Shown here piece by piece: positions 10,810 through 22,286 of a DNA stretch of 64,000 nt. The stretch's first letter is position 1. Each line of letters opens with the position of its first letter. The notes below the pieces were generated by a model. That model did no database searches. It saw only the letters and a program-made list of their open reading frames with translations, and was not told the DNA's origin. The position numbers were made by a program, and so were the translations under genes. The stretch spans positions 806,001 through 870,000 of the forward strand of contig JARKIF010000018.1 in assembly GCA_029378245.1 (NCBI GenBank), given 5' to 3'. Origin of the DNA: Roridomyces roridus. Lineage: Eukaryota; Basidiomycota; Agaricomycetes; Agaricales; Mycenaceae.

Positions 10810-11345
10810 TTGTTGCCAATAAACTTACTAGAAGGATGTGTTCGCTGTTGACACAAACCATAGCTGTGATATCCAGTTGAAGGTCCCAAGGTCCCAGCAA
10901 GCTTGTTTGCTGGAACAAGGTACTATCTTCTCGCCTCTTGAATGAACCAGAATCGAATCCACACGACAAAATGATACCGTGCCATAGCTGGCCGTGGTTC
11001 CTTAGCATCCCATGAAAGAGTTTATTTAATTAGGACCGGCTTCTTCAAGTTCTTGGTTCAACTGAAGGTGGCAGTTTCAGTTACTAACTCACTTCCCGAC
11101 TCAGCCGGCACCCGCACATGCGCTTAGATCTTGTTCGTGGCAGGAAAACCTTCGAATCGAAAGCACAGATTTCAGGGAAGAAAAGGTCGCCGAGGACTGG
11201 AGAAATTTCAAAGAGGCCGACTGTGAGGACTGTGAGGGTTTGGTATGATTTGATGGCGGCAGATGGCCATCACGGCCAGCTCTTGACCACGACCACGACC
11301 TGCGATTCATCGCACAGAGACCGCGACTATACTCTTCCTCCCGCC

Positions 11346-12632
11346 ATGCCGACTCGAGGCAAGAAAAAGGACCATACGTGTATAACTCGATGGTTTCCAA
11401 ACGAAATCCTCGCCAAAACCATCCAAAACGCGCGCAGAGCAGACCAGGTGACGCTCTGCCGTGTCTCCAAACTTTTCCATGCGGTTGCCTTGCCGTGCCT
11501 CCTTCGAATTGTTTCATTGGACACGGACACGGAAGACTCCGGAGTCCTTGAGGCCTTCTGTAGCGCGATCATTCGGAATCCTGCTCGAGCGGAATCAGTG
11601 CGTTCACTGAGCTACATAAATGAGTACGCCTGAGCTTTTTTTCAAGCTCACGAAATTCATGCCTGCTCCCAAGATATCCTTCTGTGGAGCGCGTGCCTCC
11701 CGAATTCGAAGCTCTCATTCAATTTTTAAAACTTATGCAAAGATTGGAGAAGTGATATCTCGATGACTACTTTCCGTTCGGAGTAGTCTCCTCTCTCAAA
11801 AGCCTGTCCTTTCCCGGCCTTCTCTCCTGCAGTCTCTTTGTGGGAAATGCAGGGTCCCAGAGACTTCATGTTCCCCAGTTTTTGAGTCGTCACCCAACCA
11901 TAACCCATCTTAGTCTTCCGTCTGGAGAAGGAGAAGGAAAAGACCTCCCCACGCCGGATGGGAGCCTCCTACCGAAGCTTCAGTTTTACGATGGAGCTGT
12001 TGGCTGGCTTACTTCGTTCTCTACACGCAGTTTGGCAGCCGTGCGTACCAACTGGACTGTAGAAGTCCCAAGTCTTGTCAAGAAACTCAGTGCGCTGACC
12101 GGTCAGGCACCCACTGTTTCTCTCCATTGTGTTTCGGGGGAACAAATCCCAGTGCTTCTTGACCAGTTATCGACGTATCTGCCGCACCTGGGAATATTTA
12201 AATTGACCTGCTGGGGTACTCGCGGCGCGGTAAGACTGCAATCTCCTTGCTCAATTTAGTGCTTATACTTGCACAGCCTGAAGAAATTTTAACCCAAATT
12301 ACCGCGTTCCTGCCTCGATTCTCACGTCTTGAGTATCTGGCCTACGATGTCGGCCTGGGTTGGCCGGTCAACGCTGAAAACCACCATGAGGTTTTGCAAA
12401 CCTGTGCCAGTGTTTGTCCGACTCTGAAAGGTGGTTGCATTGGTAAGCAGCGTGTCTGCTCTTGTTGAGTATCACACTCATCTGCTCTATGGCAGGAGAC
12501 ATAGCTAGCCGGAAAATCGGCGAGAAGTGGGAGAAATGCAGCAAGAAGGAATTTGATACGGCGGCATTTTTTGTGTTTCACAAATTTTTGCGCATACCAA
12601 CGACTAATGCGCCATTCGTGTTGGAAACATAG
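11346..12632 (+). pseudogene. F-box-like gene broken by a premature stop (copy 1)
   Basis: Exons 11346-11623, 11674-12229, 12277-12442 and 12496-12632 match the gene at 16559-17827 in order. The first two exons have identical lengths (278 and 556 nt). The N-terminus ITRWFPNEILAKTI...LCRVSKLFHAV is an F-box-like helix set; the rest is the leucine-rich type of substrate-binding region. In exon 2 a TGA at 11753-11755 interrupts LMQRLEK, where the paralogue reads LERFFITD. Everything after it stays open, and the splice sites are intact, so the lesion is recent or the stop is read through. Confidence 0.75.
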
Positions 12633-13320
12633 CCTAGTGGGCTTCGACCACATGTGCATTCTTTTTATTCAGGCGCCTGTGTTGAATTCGAACCAGTACT
12701 TATAAAGGTTGAAATTCCAGTTTATATTTGATTGCACAAACAAAAGACTCGCTCTTGAGCTTGAGGCTTCTTGAAGTCTCTGGAGTCTTGACCTGTCTTC
12801 GTTTCATTGTCTGGAATTGTAGGGAGCCAAATCACTGAGCCAAGGAAGCACGAAACAGCGTGGAGTCATTCGAACGAAAGCGCTGGCTGCAAGCTGGCTG
12901 GATGTCTCAGTCGGGGTGATACGCGATGTTAACTTTGATGCGCTGATGCATCGCTTGTCTTCTACTCTCATCTTCAACCAATCTTCAACTGATCATCGGT
13001 CATCTTCGATTCATCTTGCCCTCATCCCGGCATCATTCGGCTCGTCATCTACTATTTATCGGATCTAGGAAACTCGCAGAGCTTAAGAAAACCGCGGCGT
13101 TCAATTGACAAGACTCGGATACAGCTAACAACTATTCCCATCTTTCTGTCGTCCTTGCCTCGTTCAACTTCTCGCGTCAAATGTAGACATTCAAGAATAA
13201 TCCAAATACAAGTACAATTACTACACTGGGAAACTTACACGCAAGCTACTGTACACATTATCATTACAACTTCCTATGCTTCAAACTGGGACACTCTTCG
13301 CCAGGATTATTCGACATCCT
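12633..13320. other. Intergenic stretch
   Basis: About 690 bp with no supported gene. It contains a run of catc/ttc-rich direct repeats near 12970-13050. Confidence 0.5.
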
Positions 13321-14079
13321 TCACCAACCGTGGCCGCCAAAGTAGCCGTGGCCGTGGCCGTTGTGGTTGTTGCCGTGGCCGTAGCCGTGGTTGTTGCCGT
13401 GGCCGTAGCCATTCCCGTTGTGGTTGCCGTGCCCATTGTGGTTGCCGTATCCGTCGTGCCCGCCATGCTGGTTGTCTTGGGCCTCGGTCTCCACACTTCG
13501 GCGCCACCCGTAGCCGCCACGGCCACCACCATACCCGCCATATCCACCGTATCCTCCATATCCGCCGTATTCGCCGCCGTAGCCTCCACGGTGGTGTCCG
13601 TGACGATGTCCACGTTCGCGACCATGGCGGTGGCGGTCTCCGTACCTCCCACCACGCCTCGAGTCCTCAACACCAGTATCTTTGGCATCGGGAGTCGTCG
13701 AGTTTGAGTCTTCGTCCCGACGCCAGTAGCCTCCGTACCCGCCGTGGTGTCCGTGACGGTGGCGGTCGTGCTCGTGACGGTGGTGTCTGCCTCCGCGTCG
13801 GTAATCCTCGACAGCATCAGTGCCATCCGACTCTTCCTCGCGGCGATATCCACCGCGATGCCCTCCGTGCCGCCCGTGGTCGTGCTCATGGCCATGACGA
13901 TGATGATCTCCGTGGCGGTCGCGCCCTCCACGACCATACCCGCCGAAATTATCCTCCACCGCTGCCTCTGCACGAAGACCCAACCCGCGTTCAGCGAGTT
14001 CGGTGTCCGCAGCGAGAACTGCCGAGGAGAGCGAGAAGATGCCGAGGAGGGCAGCGACGATAGGTGCTGAGAAGCGCAT
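13321..14079 (-). CDS. Secreted His/Gly-rich repeat protein with dibasic sites
   Basis: Single exon, 252 residues. A classical signal peptide is present (MRFSAPIVAALLGIFSLSSA, cleavage after VLA). The mature part is built from imperfect repeats of an acidic linker ending in VED, then RRGGR, a His/Arg-rich stretch (HRHGHHGGYGGY type) and a dibasic RR. Such RR pairs suit Kex2-type processing in the Golgi. The C-terminal 50 residues are HGNHNGNGYG-like. No cysteines follow the signal peptide. Possible roles are metal binding, a cell-surface coat or release of repeat peptides; none can be chosen from sequence. Confidence 0.75.
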   Translation of the reverse strand: MRFSAPIVAALLGIFSLSSAVLAADTELAERGLGLRAEAAVEDNFGGYGRGGRDRHGDHHRHGHEHDHGRHGGHRGGYRREEESDGTDAVEDYRRGGRHHRHEHDRHRHGHHGGYGGYWRRDEDSNSTTPDAKDTGVEDSRRGGRYGDRHRHGRERGHRHGHHRGGYGGEYGGYGGYGGYGGYGGGRGGYGWRRSVETEAQDNQHGGHDGYGNHNGHGNHNGNGYGHGNNHGYGHGNNHNGHGHGYFGGHGW

Positions 14080-14144
14080 TAGAGAACTTGAAGAAGAAGA
14101 GAAGAAGAGCTGGAGTGCTGAAGATACTGGGATGAATCCAAGGG

Positions 14145-14152
14145 TTTATATA
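14145..14152 (-). promoter_or_regulatory. TATA box of the His/Gly-rich secreted protein gene
   Basis: The minus strand reads tatataaa about 66 bp before the start codon at 14079, a normal TATA distance in fungi. It suggests a strongly expressed or inducible gene. Confidence 0.55.
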
Positions 14153-15395
14153 CCCCGCTGGCTAGGATAAATGAAGGTGCGAGACAACCGCCGTCCGCCC
14201 ATTGGGTTACAGTTTAGTTTCTTACCAGCTGAATCGTTCGTCTCAAAGCCCCGGATTCGTCGAGACAATATTAATATACCGCGGCTCGAGGAAGATCTGC
14301 ATTTTGGTTCATTGAAGGGTTCAATGCGGAATACGGATCTCAGGTAAAGTTGCTCAATTTTCATGCATAGAACTGGACATATAAGATTCATTAGCAATAT
14401 TAACAGGGATTTATCAAGACGCACACCCAGCGGTTCGATACATCCAACTTCGCAATGGCGCGCCGGTCGAAGTGGTTTTTAGGTGAGAGAAAGAGTTGAG
14501 GCATTTGATTGCGATTCAGGAATGAATCTGAGCGAGCGGTACCTCAAGGAAGTTCTGCATTTCGGTTCATTGACTTCCACAGCCAAGAGGATCGATACCA
14601 GGCACTGCAAGTAATTATCTTGGTTCGAACTGGGTATACGAGCTAATCAGTAAGATAAACGAAGACTTGCCCGAAGGCACCGCCAAGGACGTCCCGAGTA
14701 GCTGAAGATTGGATACGTATCTGCGTCCCATAGCCCCAGGTCAGTGATATTAAATTAATATTGCTGTCGTATCGTGCTTGAATTATGGCGAATTAAAATC
14801 CCCTCTTCAATTACAAGGAAAGCAGTATGGAAATACCCTGATGGGATGAGGTCTGAGCAAGACAAGACCAACACTAGACCCGGGGTGCATCCTAAACCTA
14901 CTCGCTGAACCAGTGAACCTCATCCCAAAAAGGATTCATAGCATACCCACATTCGGACGAGATCTACCGCCACAAAGCCAATTTGCCTTGTGCTATTCCA
15001 GTCGTGATTTTCATCCGACAGGATAAACGCCGCAGGCTGCAGCCAAGACAAAAGTCGGGCTTCGGGAGCAGTGGCGACTGCCTAAGGTATCGGAAGTAGT
15101 GTGCGTGGTAATCAGCCTGAGAAAAGGACTGGGAGCAAAGCAGGATTGATAATCCCTGGACCATCCCGAGGACAAAGATTGAGATTCACTCTAGTAACGG
15201 AGCAGGGTAGAACTCCGACGAAAGATCCTAAAGGCTTCTTGGTATGACTGTGAGAGAATGGCGATGATCCTGGCCAAGTGGTGTGAACGACGTCGACAAG
15301 TGCGCACAGAGTATGAAAAGCAAGTAATGTGGCTGTCATTGCAATACCTACAACATCACATGCGAAAAAAAGTGAATGTCTATGGATGTACGACA
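14153..15395. other. Intergenic stretch
   Basis: About 1.2 kb with only short, unsupported reading frames. A phrase like ttctgcatttcggttcattga recurs around 14296 and 14553, pointing to a small degenerate duplication. Confidence 0.45.
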
Positions 15396-16262
15396 TCAAG
15401 ACTTTGTCGCTGCCGATTCCGCGACCGCAAAACAATCCGGCACGCGCCAGCCCCACGCATGCCACGGCGCGTCTCCCTCAGGTCCCAGATGCACGTGGAC
15501 CCGCGGGTCAACGAGCCCACATAGCTGCAGAATCTGTAGCACCCAGCGGAAATGCGACCTGACGAGGACCAGGAAGCGCACGTGCGGGACGGCGGCGAGG
15601 AGGGCTGTGACCACCAGGACGAGTGTCACACCATACGGGAGCTTGAAGGAGTCGACGGCGAGATGGGTGAGTGAGGGGAGTTGAGTAAGGGTGGTAGAAG
15701 CTGAGGTGGATGGGTCAGGGAGGGGCCTAAGGCGGAAGAGTCAAAGGATCGGAGAAAGATAGCTCGGCAACGAGGAGGCGTCACACGGGCAGCGACGTCA
15801 GGAGGGGAGCAACGTCAGTGTGTGGATGATGACATCCAAAGCTCACGACGCCGGTGCAGACGCTCAGGATGCGCGTCACTGTCGAGAGTGGCACCGTCCG
15901 GTCGAGGTAGAGATGTTTCACGTGGGCGGCGAAGAAGGTCGCGCAGCGCACATCGACTGTAGACCTGTAGATAGGAACGGTGTGAAGGGTCCCTGCCTCT
16001 GAAATATTTTCAGCAGAAGCGCAACCGTGACGCGCTCGTAGATCAAAGGCTCGATCCTACAATCTGGTTACACGACAGACAAGGAGCGACGGAGAGCGAC
16101 AACTCACCACCTTTGCACTCTCCGACACACACGCGGGAGGACCAACACCGTATCCCCAGCATGCTGGTGCGACCTGTAACCCGTTGTGAAGTCGGTGTCA
16201 ATGGACACCACAAGCTCGAAGATGTGCCGCTCGAGCTCCGGTGGTAGAATCGCCTGTTATCA
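15396..16262 (-). pseudogene. Decayed F-box-like gene
   Basis: The minus strand starts with an F-box-type helix, ILPPELERHIFELVVS near 16250, then LVLPRVCRRVQRW. A plausible intron (gtgagttg...attgtag) leads to IEPLIYERVTVALLLK. Frames then change near 15960, resuming in FFAAHVKHLYLDRTVPLS and VTRILSVCTGVVSF, with a later stop and another frame for LTHLAVDSFKLPYG near 15650. The layout fits a common basidiomycete F-box-like family. At least two frame changes and a stop make it a pseudogene. Confidence 0.55.
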
Positions 16263-16558
16263 TTCTGAGGGTGTGCCTTTTCGCAGGTCCTATTCAAGAA
16301 GGGATGTCGTCAATATCAACTGCGGGCTTCGAGTCAGGACAATGGGACGCGTCGGATTTCTGACATACATCGTCCAGTCAGTCGTGTTCAAGGTGGGTCT
16401 TGCCCGTGTTCAAGAGCTCAAACTCCCGGGGATTCGAAGCTTTCAGTGAGTTCCAGGAAGAAGAGTGATCGCAGAATTGAAGAGAGCATTGTCACTTGAT
16501 GGCCATCACTCGCCTCTTGTCCGCGACCACCACCTTTCTCCAGGGACCACCGGTGACC

Positions 16559-17827
16559 ATGCGGACTCAAAGCGCGAATAGGGCTAGCCTGTGTATCACT
16601 CGATGGCTCCCCAACGAGGTCCTCACCGAAATCATTCAACACGCGCACAAGTCCGACCAGGCGACGCTCTGCCGCGTCTCCAAACTTTTCCATGCGCTTG
16701 TCTTGCCCATCCTCCTCCAAACTGTGGTATTGACTACGAGGGATAGAGGCCCCGAATTCCTTGAGGCCTTCTGTCGCGCCATGCTTCGGAATCCTGCCCG
16801 GGCGGATTCAGTGCTCTCTCTGACCTTCGTGAACGGGTGCGTTGCAGCTTTCCTTCAGACTCTCGAAACTCACCTGCATGCACCCAAGATCTCGCAATGA
16901 GGTCCCCGCCGAAGATGTCCTAATTGAATCCTTGGAGCTCATGCGAAGACTTGAGCGCTTTTTTATCACAGACATGCGCCCGGACGGAGTAATCTCCCGC
17001 CTCGCTACCCTCACGTTTCCCAACCTTTTGTCCTGCCTTCTGCGCGGGGTGTCCACAAAGATCTGGAACCTCCATTTTGCGCAGTTTTTGAGGCGCCACC
17101 TTACCATAACCCATCTTCGTCTGGGGTGCACTGATTCCGACAGACAAGACTACGGTCTCGTGCCGCAGGGGACCTTGCTTCCCAGGCTCCAGTATTATGA
17201 TGGCGCGCTAGGACTGCTTTTTGCATTCCCCACGCACAGTCTTGTGGCCGTGCGCGCCCTCTGGACTCCGGATACCCCAAGTCTTGTCCAAAGATTCAGT
17301 GCGCTGACCAGCCCGAATCTCACGAGTCTTCAATTCCAAAATTTCTTTGCGGCACAAGCTTCAAGTATTATTATGCATCTATCCACTCATGTACCCTATT
17401 GCAAAAATTTCAAACTGCACACTTATGGTCCTACTATAAGCGTTGTAAGTCTTCTAAATCCGATCCTTTCTGCTCGAACCGGCTCCTAAAATTATACAGA
17501 TAATTGCAAACGACATCTGCGCATACCTGCCGCGATTTAATCGCCTCGCATATCTGCTGTTCACTTCGGATACGAAAGATGACATCGATAACGCACCGAG
17601 GCTGGGAGCTTTTCAAGCTTGGGCAAATATCTGTCCATCTCTGAGAGGCTGCTGTATTGGTAAGTCATTTGGTTATCCTGAATTTGACCAATCAATCATC
17701 CAATTGCACCGTAGGTAAGATCGGTTGGCGGAAAGTCGGCGAGGAGTGGGAGGAGTGTAGTGGAGAGGTCATTCATCTGGAGGCTGGATTTACCGCATTC
17801 GATGAGGTTTTCTCTCGGGATCGATGA
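16559..17827 (+). CDS. F-box-like protein (copy 2, intact)
   Basis: Four exons (16559-16836, 16889-17444, 17500-17659, 17715-17827) join in frame to 368 residues with regular GT-AG borders. The start MRTQSANRASLCITRW aligns with MPTRGKKKDHTCITRW of copy 1. The N-terminal 45 residues (LPNEVLTEIIQHAHKSDQAT, then LCRVSKLFHALVL) are F-box-like; F-box proteins recruit substrates to SCF ubiquitin ligases (family knowledge). The remainder has spaced leucines typical of an LRR-like substrate domain. Its exon structure equals that of the broken copy 4 kb upstream, so the pair arose by duplication. Confidence 0.75.
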
Positions 17828-17937
17828 AGTTCGATGCTCACGTCGATGGCAGAGGTGTATTAGTCCATCCGCTATAAATCAATCTGAGCATGCAGATGTT
17901 CGTGTTAAAAGCTTCCGCGACTCGGACGCGAGTCTAC

Positions 17938-18240
17938 CTACGTCTTGAGAATGTGATCGCCCCGCAGATTCCAGAAAATCTGTGCGCGAAATTGATTTTG
18001 TACGCAGGCCCGCAGTGCTTGAACATATAACAGACAGCAACAGGTTATTACATTGGGACTTTGATTGACAGGGAGATCTTTCGCGGTCTCGAACCGATTC
18101 GCACTCGGAAAGGAGAAATTTGGAACCCGACGCTTCAATTCCGCCAGGAAACAATTATGAGAGGCTAATGCGTCTTGTGTTGTGGATGAAGTGGGTGAAT
18201 TGATTGTGGATTGGAATATGGTCGCGGCTTCGCTGGCCAT
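17938..18240 (-). CDS. Uncertain small reading frame
   Basis: A 100-residue frame (MASEAATIFQSTINSPTSST at the start) continues open upstream to about 18305. A possible internal intron begins at gtaataacc near 18050. I recognise no domain. It may be an exon of a small gene or noise. Confidence 0.25.
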   Translation of the reverse strand: MASEAATIFQSTINSPTSSTTQDALASHNCFLAELKRRVPNFSFPSANRFETAKDLPVNQSPNVITCCCLLYVQALRACVQNQFRAQIFWNLRGDHILKT

Positions 18241-18459
18241 GTTTCGAATGGTGCTGTCGCGGGAGGTAATTGATGAGGATAAAAAGTGGTCGAGTTTGGT
18301 TTCTTAAATGCCTCATATAGTGGTGAAGTAAAATGAACAACAGCGAAAGCAAAAACAGGTGCCTACGGCAGGAGAGCATGGGAGGTCGGGACAATCCTCC
18401 CGGCCAGGGAAGTTCTTATTATTTCTTGAATACCCGATTCAGGAATGACATCTCCCTTT

Positions 18460-18557
18460 GTGCACCTTTAGGGATTCGAACCCATACCTCATAGTGATCG
18501 TGGATCGAGGTGGCTGGCTGAGGGCAGATCCATTTTACAACTCAGCCAAAGTAGCAC
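18460..18557 (-). repeat. tRNA-derived SINE-like element, copy 1
   Basis: On the minus strand it reads an A-box-like TTTGGCTGAGTTGTAAA, then about 55 bp, then a perfect B box GGTTCGAATCC, and ends AAAGGTGCAC. It is about 80% identical to 40223-40318. A normal cloverleaf does not form, because the T-stem closes with only three pairs, so I call it tRNA-derived and not a tRNA gene. Confidence 0.55.
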
Positions 18558-18917
18558 GCTGCAAAAAGCGAAAGAGCTGATGAAGTTCATTTCTCGGTAT
18601 AACACCATACACTCATTCTTTGTTGTGTTATCCCTGAACCATGCAAACAAGGAGTCAACTGAGCAAAACAACGAAACGCCAGATGCCGGATTTGGAAATT
18701 TCCGAGAGAAACTCTTCAATGCCGACGTTATCTCCTCCGTTTTTGTTTTTTGGACTAAAACAATCTACATCGCCAACTTAATGACGAGATATCGTGCGGC
18801 TGGTCGCATTTTGCTGAAGATAGAAACAAATCCAAATATTTTTAGGTATCTATGGTAATAAGTAATCTATGCACACCCGATGCGCGCAGAACAAATTGAC
18901 AAAGCGTACATCCACGT

Positions 18918-21900
18918 TTAGGCAGTTTGAGTTTGAGTCTCCACGTTCGTACTACTACTAGGAGCAGCAGGACCAGGAGCCCCGTTGTTATTGCGTGTAT
19001 TCAACTCTCTAGGCAGCGTGACGGCACGCTCGACTCCGACAGGCAGACCGCGATGGCGGCCGCGGATCCTGTAGGCGTTCATTCAGACCAGCTCCCCCCT
19101 TTGAATTGATGATACGCACATGAGGACGATCACAACTAACTTGGAGAGCGGTCGGAGTGCACCGGAGAACTTGGGGAAGTGAGTAGGACAAAACAACACC
19201 CGATTAGATATGGTTCTTACTGAATAATTATCCTAACGATAAGATCAGCCGGCAGCTAAATTCACAGCCTGCACACGCACCGTCGGAAGCCCCAAACTCA
19301 ACCCAATGCCCCCGAACGCCGAGACCAGCTCGAATATAACTCTAAACAGATCGAACCATTTCTTCGAGTCGTCGAGGAGGTTATGTCGTTCTATCACTGC
19401 CACGAGGAATACACCCCAGACTAACCACCAGATGTCTGTCGAGAGCGTTACATAGAGTTCTTTGGTTGACGGGATGATTCTCACCTATGGACATTTGACG
19501 GTCAAGATGCCAGAGCTACAATTTTATGAGCATGTTGTCTGTGATAATTAAAGAGAAGAGCATTCACCAAATACCGACCGATCCGTTCTCGGCGTTCGTA
19601 ATTCTCGAGATCAGCCGGTTCTTCGTCTTCTTCTGGTGGCGGCTCCTCGAACACACCCAGTGATTCAGCTTCGTATCTGCGGAAAGTTCAGAAGCTGAGG
19701 CGTTCAAAAGTGCTGGATAACAAACATACACGTTCGTGGATCGAATGGTCATCGCAACCTGTCAAAGATGAACATTGATTCGAACAGCAGTTCAACTAAA
19801 CACGCACTGGGTAAACCTGCAACGCACACATCAGCTCCAAAGGTCCTGAAAAATACCGCAAATACGTACTGCGATGTACATCATCACGACGTACAAAAAT
19901 CTGGGCGAAAGGTCTTTCAACACTCAATGACACATATAGAACACTCACTGCAAAGCGGGAGAAGACGCCGCTACAGGGACGATCGAGAGTCCCGATGCCC
20001 TTGCAGCCAGTCCTTGAAACAGACCGGCAACTATTCGTGGGCCTTTCGACATTTCTTCGTAGAAGGGAAGCCCCAAGTCTGAGGTTGTTGAAGTTAGTCT
20101 GTAATGAACCGAAATGACACATGGCTCACCGAGAACCTCGAAGGCAACCCATTCGAGGGCGCTGGGCTGTTTGAGATGAATAGCGAGGAAAGGAGGCTGT
20201 GTACCTGAAAGCAGCAAGACAAATGACGAGGAACCACGTTTGGTGGCTCGGGAATCTAAATACCAAGTGAGCGCATTGAACGAAAGGCAGTCAATGGCTT
20301 ACAAGTATAGGAAACATCTGGCTGTTTGTGAGAATGAATATCGTAGAGTCACAGGTACCTACCTCCGAGGATGTTTTAGCAAGAACGATAAAGTCTTGTC
20401 AGTTTCAGATCCCGGAGGCGTGATTCTTGACCAGATCCATCTGCATCGTCGTGAGCTTTGTCGTTGGAGAAAATACGATACGCACATGACCAGTCGCAAA
20501 CTAATAAAAGTCAAACTTGGAATCATGTAGATGCAATGGACGTACAATATCGGTAGCGCATGATTCCCGGCCAATATGACGAACATTAAAGCGAAAATCA
20601 TCAGGTACGCTGCTTGGAAGGGAACCATTCCTCTGTATTCTATTCAACACCAGTCGATAGGAAATGAAAGACTTACTGGTCCACCAAAGATAGCCCTCCT
20701 CCAGAATACGCGCCTAGAACGATGAATAGCGAATACCAAGGTTTCCGAACCAATCTAGGCTGATCCGCGAAAACCGAGTCGTATTTCGTCGTCGTTGAAA
20801 GCCAGGGTGCGAAATAGCGTAAATGCAATCAACTGTGTGACGACGAAATACTGTATTTTCGGTTCAGAAAATCGCCCTGTCCAAGCTAAAAAGAACCCAC
20901 CGCGGGGATGAGATAGCTTAACAAGTCGAGTGCGCGGTATTCAACACCTCCAATCGTCTCAAGTTGCTCGTCCGTGAGCGTCTCTGTATGAAACGCCGAG
21001 TTGCGACCGACCACGAGACCGTCGAAGCTCAGCCATGGGGTATCTTTCGCGCCGAGCGTTTCTGTGTACGGGAGCGTCATCTTGCGTGTGAGTGTCCGGA
21101 ATGTTTGAGGGGCTCCGGCTTTCAGGACACGCTGCGCCACTGCCACTGGGCCGGGGAATCCACCAAAGCCCTGGAATTTCTTTTGGGCGGGATCTACTTT
21201 GGTCTGAGTGCTGTAGATAGTCACTGTTCTGCGGGGAAAGGCGACGCCCTCTGCGTCTTGGTTAGTGGGCAAGTAAACGGAAGGCCAATTAACTACCGCG
21301 TATAGTTTGTAACTGGGGCTGGAGGGAAGTGGACATTCCGAAAGCAACTCCACGAGGAGATGGTAGTGGGTCGGGCGAAAGCAACATGCTGGCTGCCCGA
21401 GGTGAGGAGGAGAAAGTCCGCGCATCGGACAAGATGGCTTCTTGTTCTGCACTACGATGAGATTGGGAAGTTTGAATGCGTTGAAGCTGGATTTCGTCGT
21501 CGACGGTGGCCCTGGGCGTTGGTCGCGTTATTTCGATTTTATCTGGAGGATTTGGAGAATCGCTGAAGGTTTGTCGAACCATGTTGATGGGCGCGGAAAT
21601 GCTGTTCAGAATCATAGTGCGGGTCTTCTTCAGACCTGGACGCCGAACGTAATACTTGGAATCGATGTATTCACAGACATTCTTGAAGTACCACCTTTGG
21701 AAGGATGAGACAGAGTTGGATGGCATAGAAAGCGCATACTTTCGAACGAGAACCATGATCCATGAGACCACTGTGAAGTCGCCGATGAGCATCAGAAAGT
21801 AAAGGATGACCTGTTGCCAGGGCGTAGCTATTCTTCAAGTCAATATCAAACTATCAAGAGAGTGAAATCCTCACTGGTCGAAAGGTCGATAGTAGCCAGT

Positions 21901-22210
21901 CCTGAAATGGTTCAAAACGCACGCGCAGAGCCCAAAATACACTACCTGTCACGGTCATGGCCGAATAACTTGATAGAATTTTACTTCAACCAGCTCGATT
22001 AGAGAAGACAATGGACATACCACATGAAGAGAGAGTCCAGGAACGACACGTGGAAACGTCCGTTCGATGCATAAAAGACCCCAGCAGCGATCAGGGGAAC
22101 GATGGTGAAAGCGGTGAGGTGCAGCCGATAGAACGTCCATGCTTCCACACAAAGTCGGAGACAGCTTGAAGCAGGCCCTTTCTTGCTGGCTGCGGGCCTG
22201 CAGACTCCAT
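18918..22210 (-). CDS. TRK1: Trk-type potassium transporter
   Basis: This is a multi-exon minus-strand gene of a dozen or more exons. Family landmarks appear in order: FYRLHLTAFTIVPLIAAG, YSAMTVTG (first selectivity-filter region), WQQVILYFLMLIGDFTVVSW, WYFKNVCEYIDSKYY, a long hydrophilic loop, FDGLVVGRNSAFHTETLTDE, LDLLSYLIPAV, SMVPFQAAYLMIFALMFVIL, IVAGLFQGLAARASGLSIVP, TIRSTNVY, and C-terminal IRGRHRGLPVGVERAVTLP. Trk proteins import K+ across the plasma membrane. The stop is at 18918-18920. The start is not settled: MESAGPQPARKG at 22210 runs into the first membrane segment one base out of frame near 22138. It is divergent from the oxoprolinase gene with 76 bp between starts. Confidence 0.85.
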
Positions 22211-22286
22211 TGTGTTGTCTAATGCGGCGGAAGCAAAGGGCCGAGAACAGCGATCAGCCGATCAGACTCGTCTTTCGTCTTACTCC

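Noticed and set aside
13276..14070. Long plus-strand frames opposite the His/Gly-rich gene
   Set aside because: They are antisense shadows created by the biased codons of the minus-strand repeats; the minus frame has a signal peptide and regular repeats.
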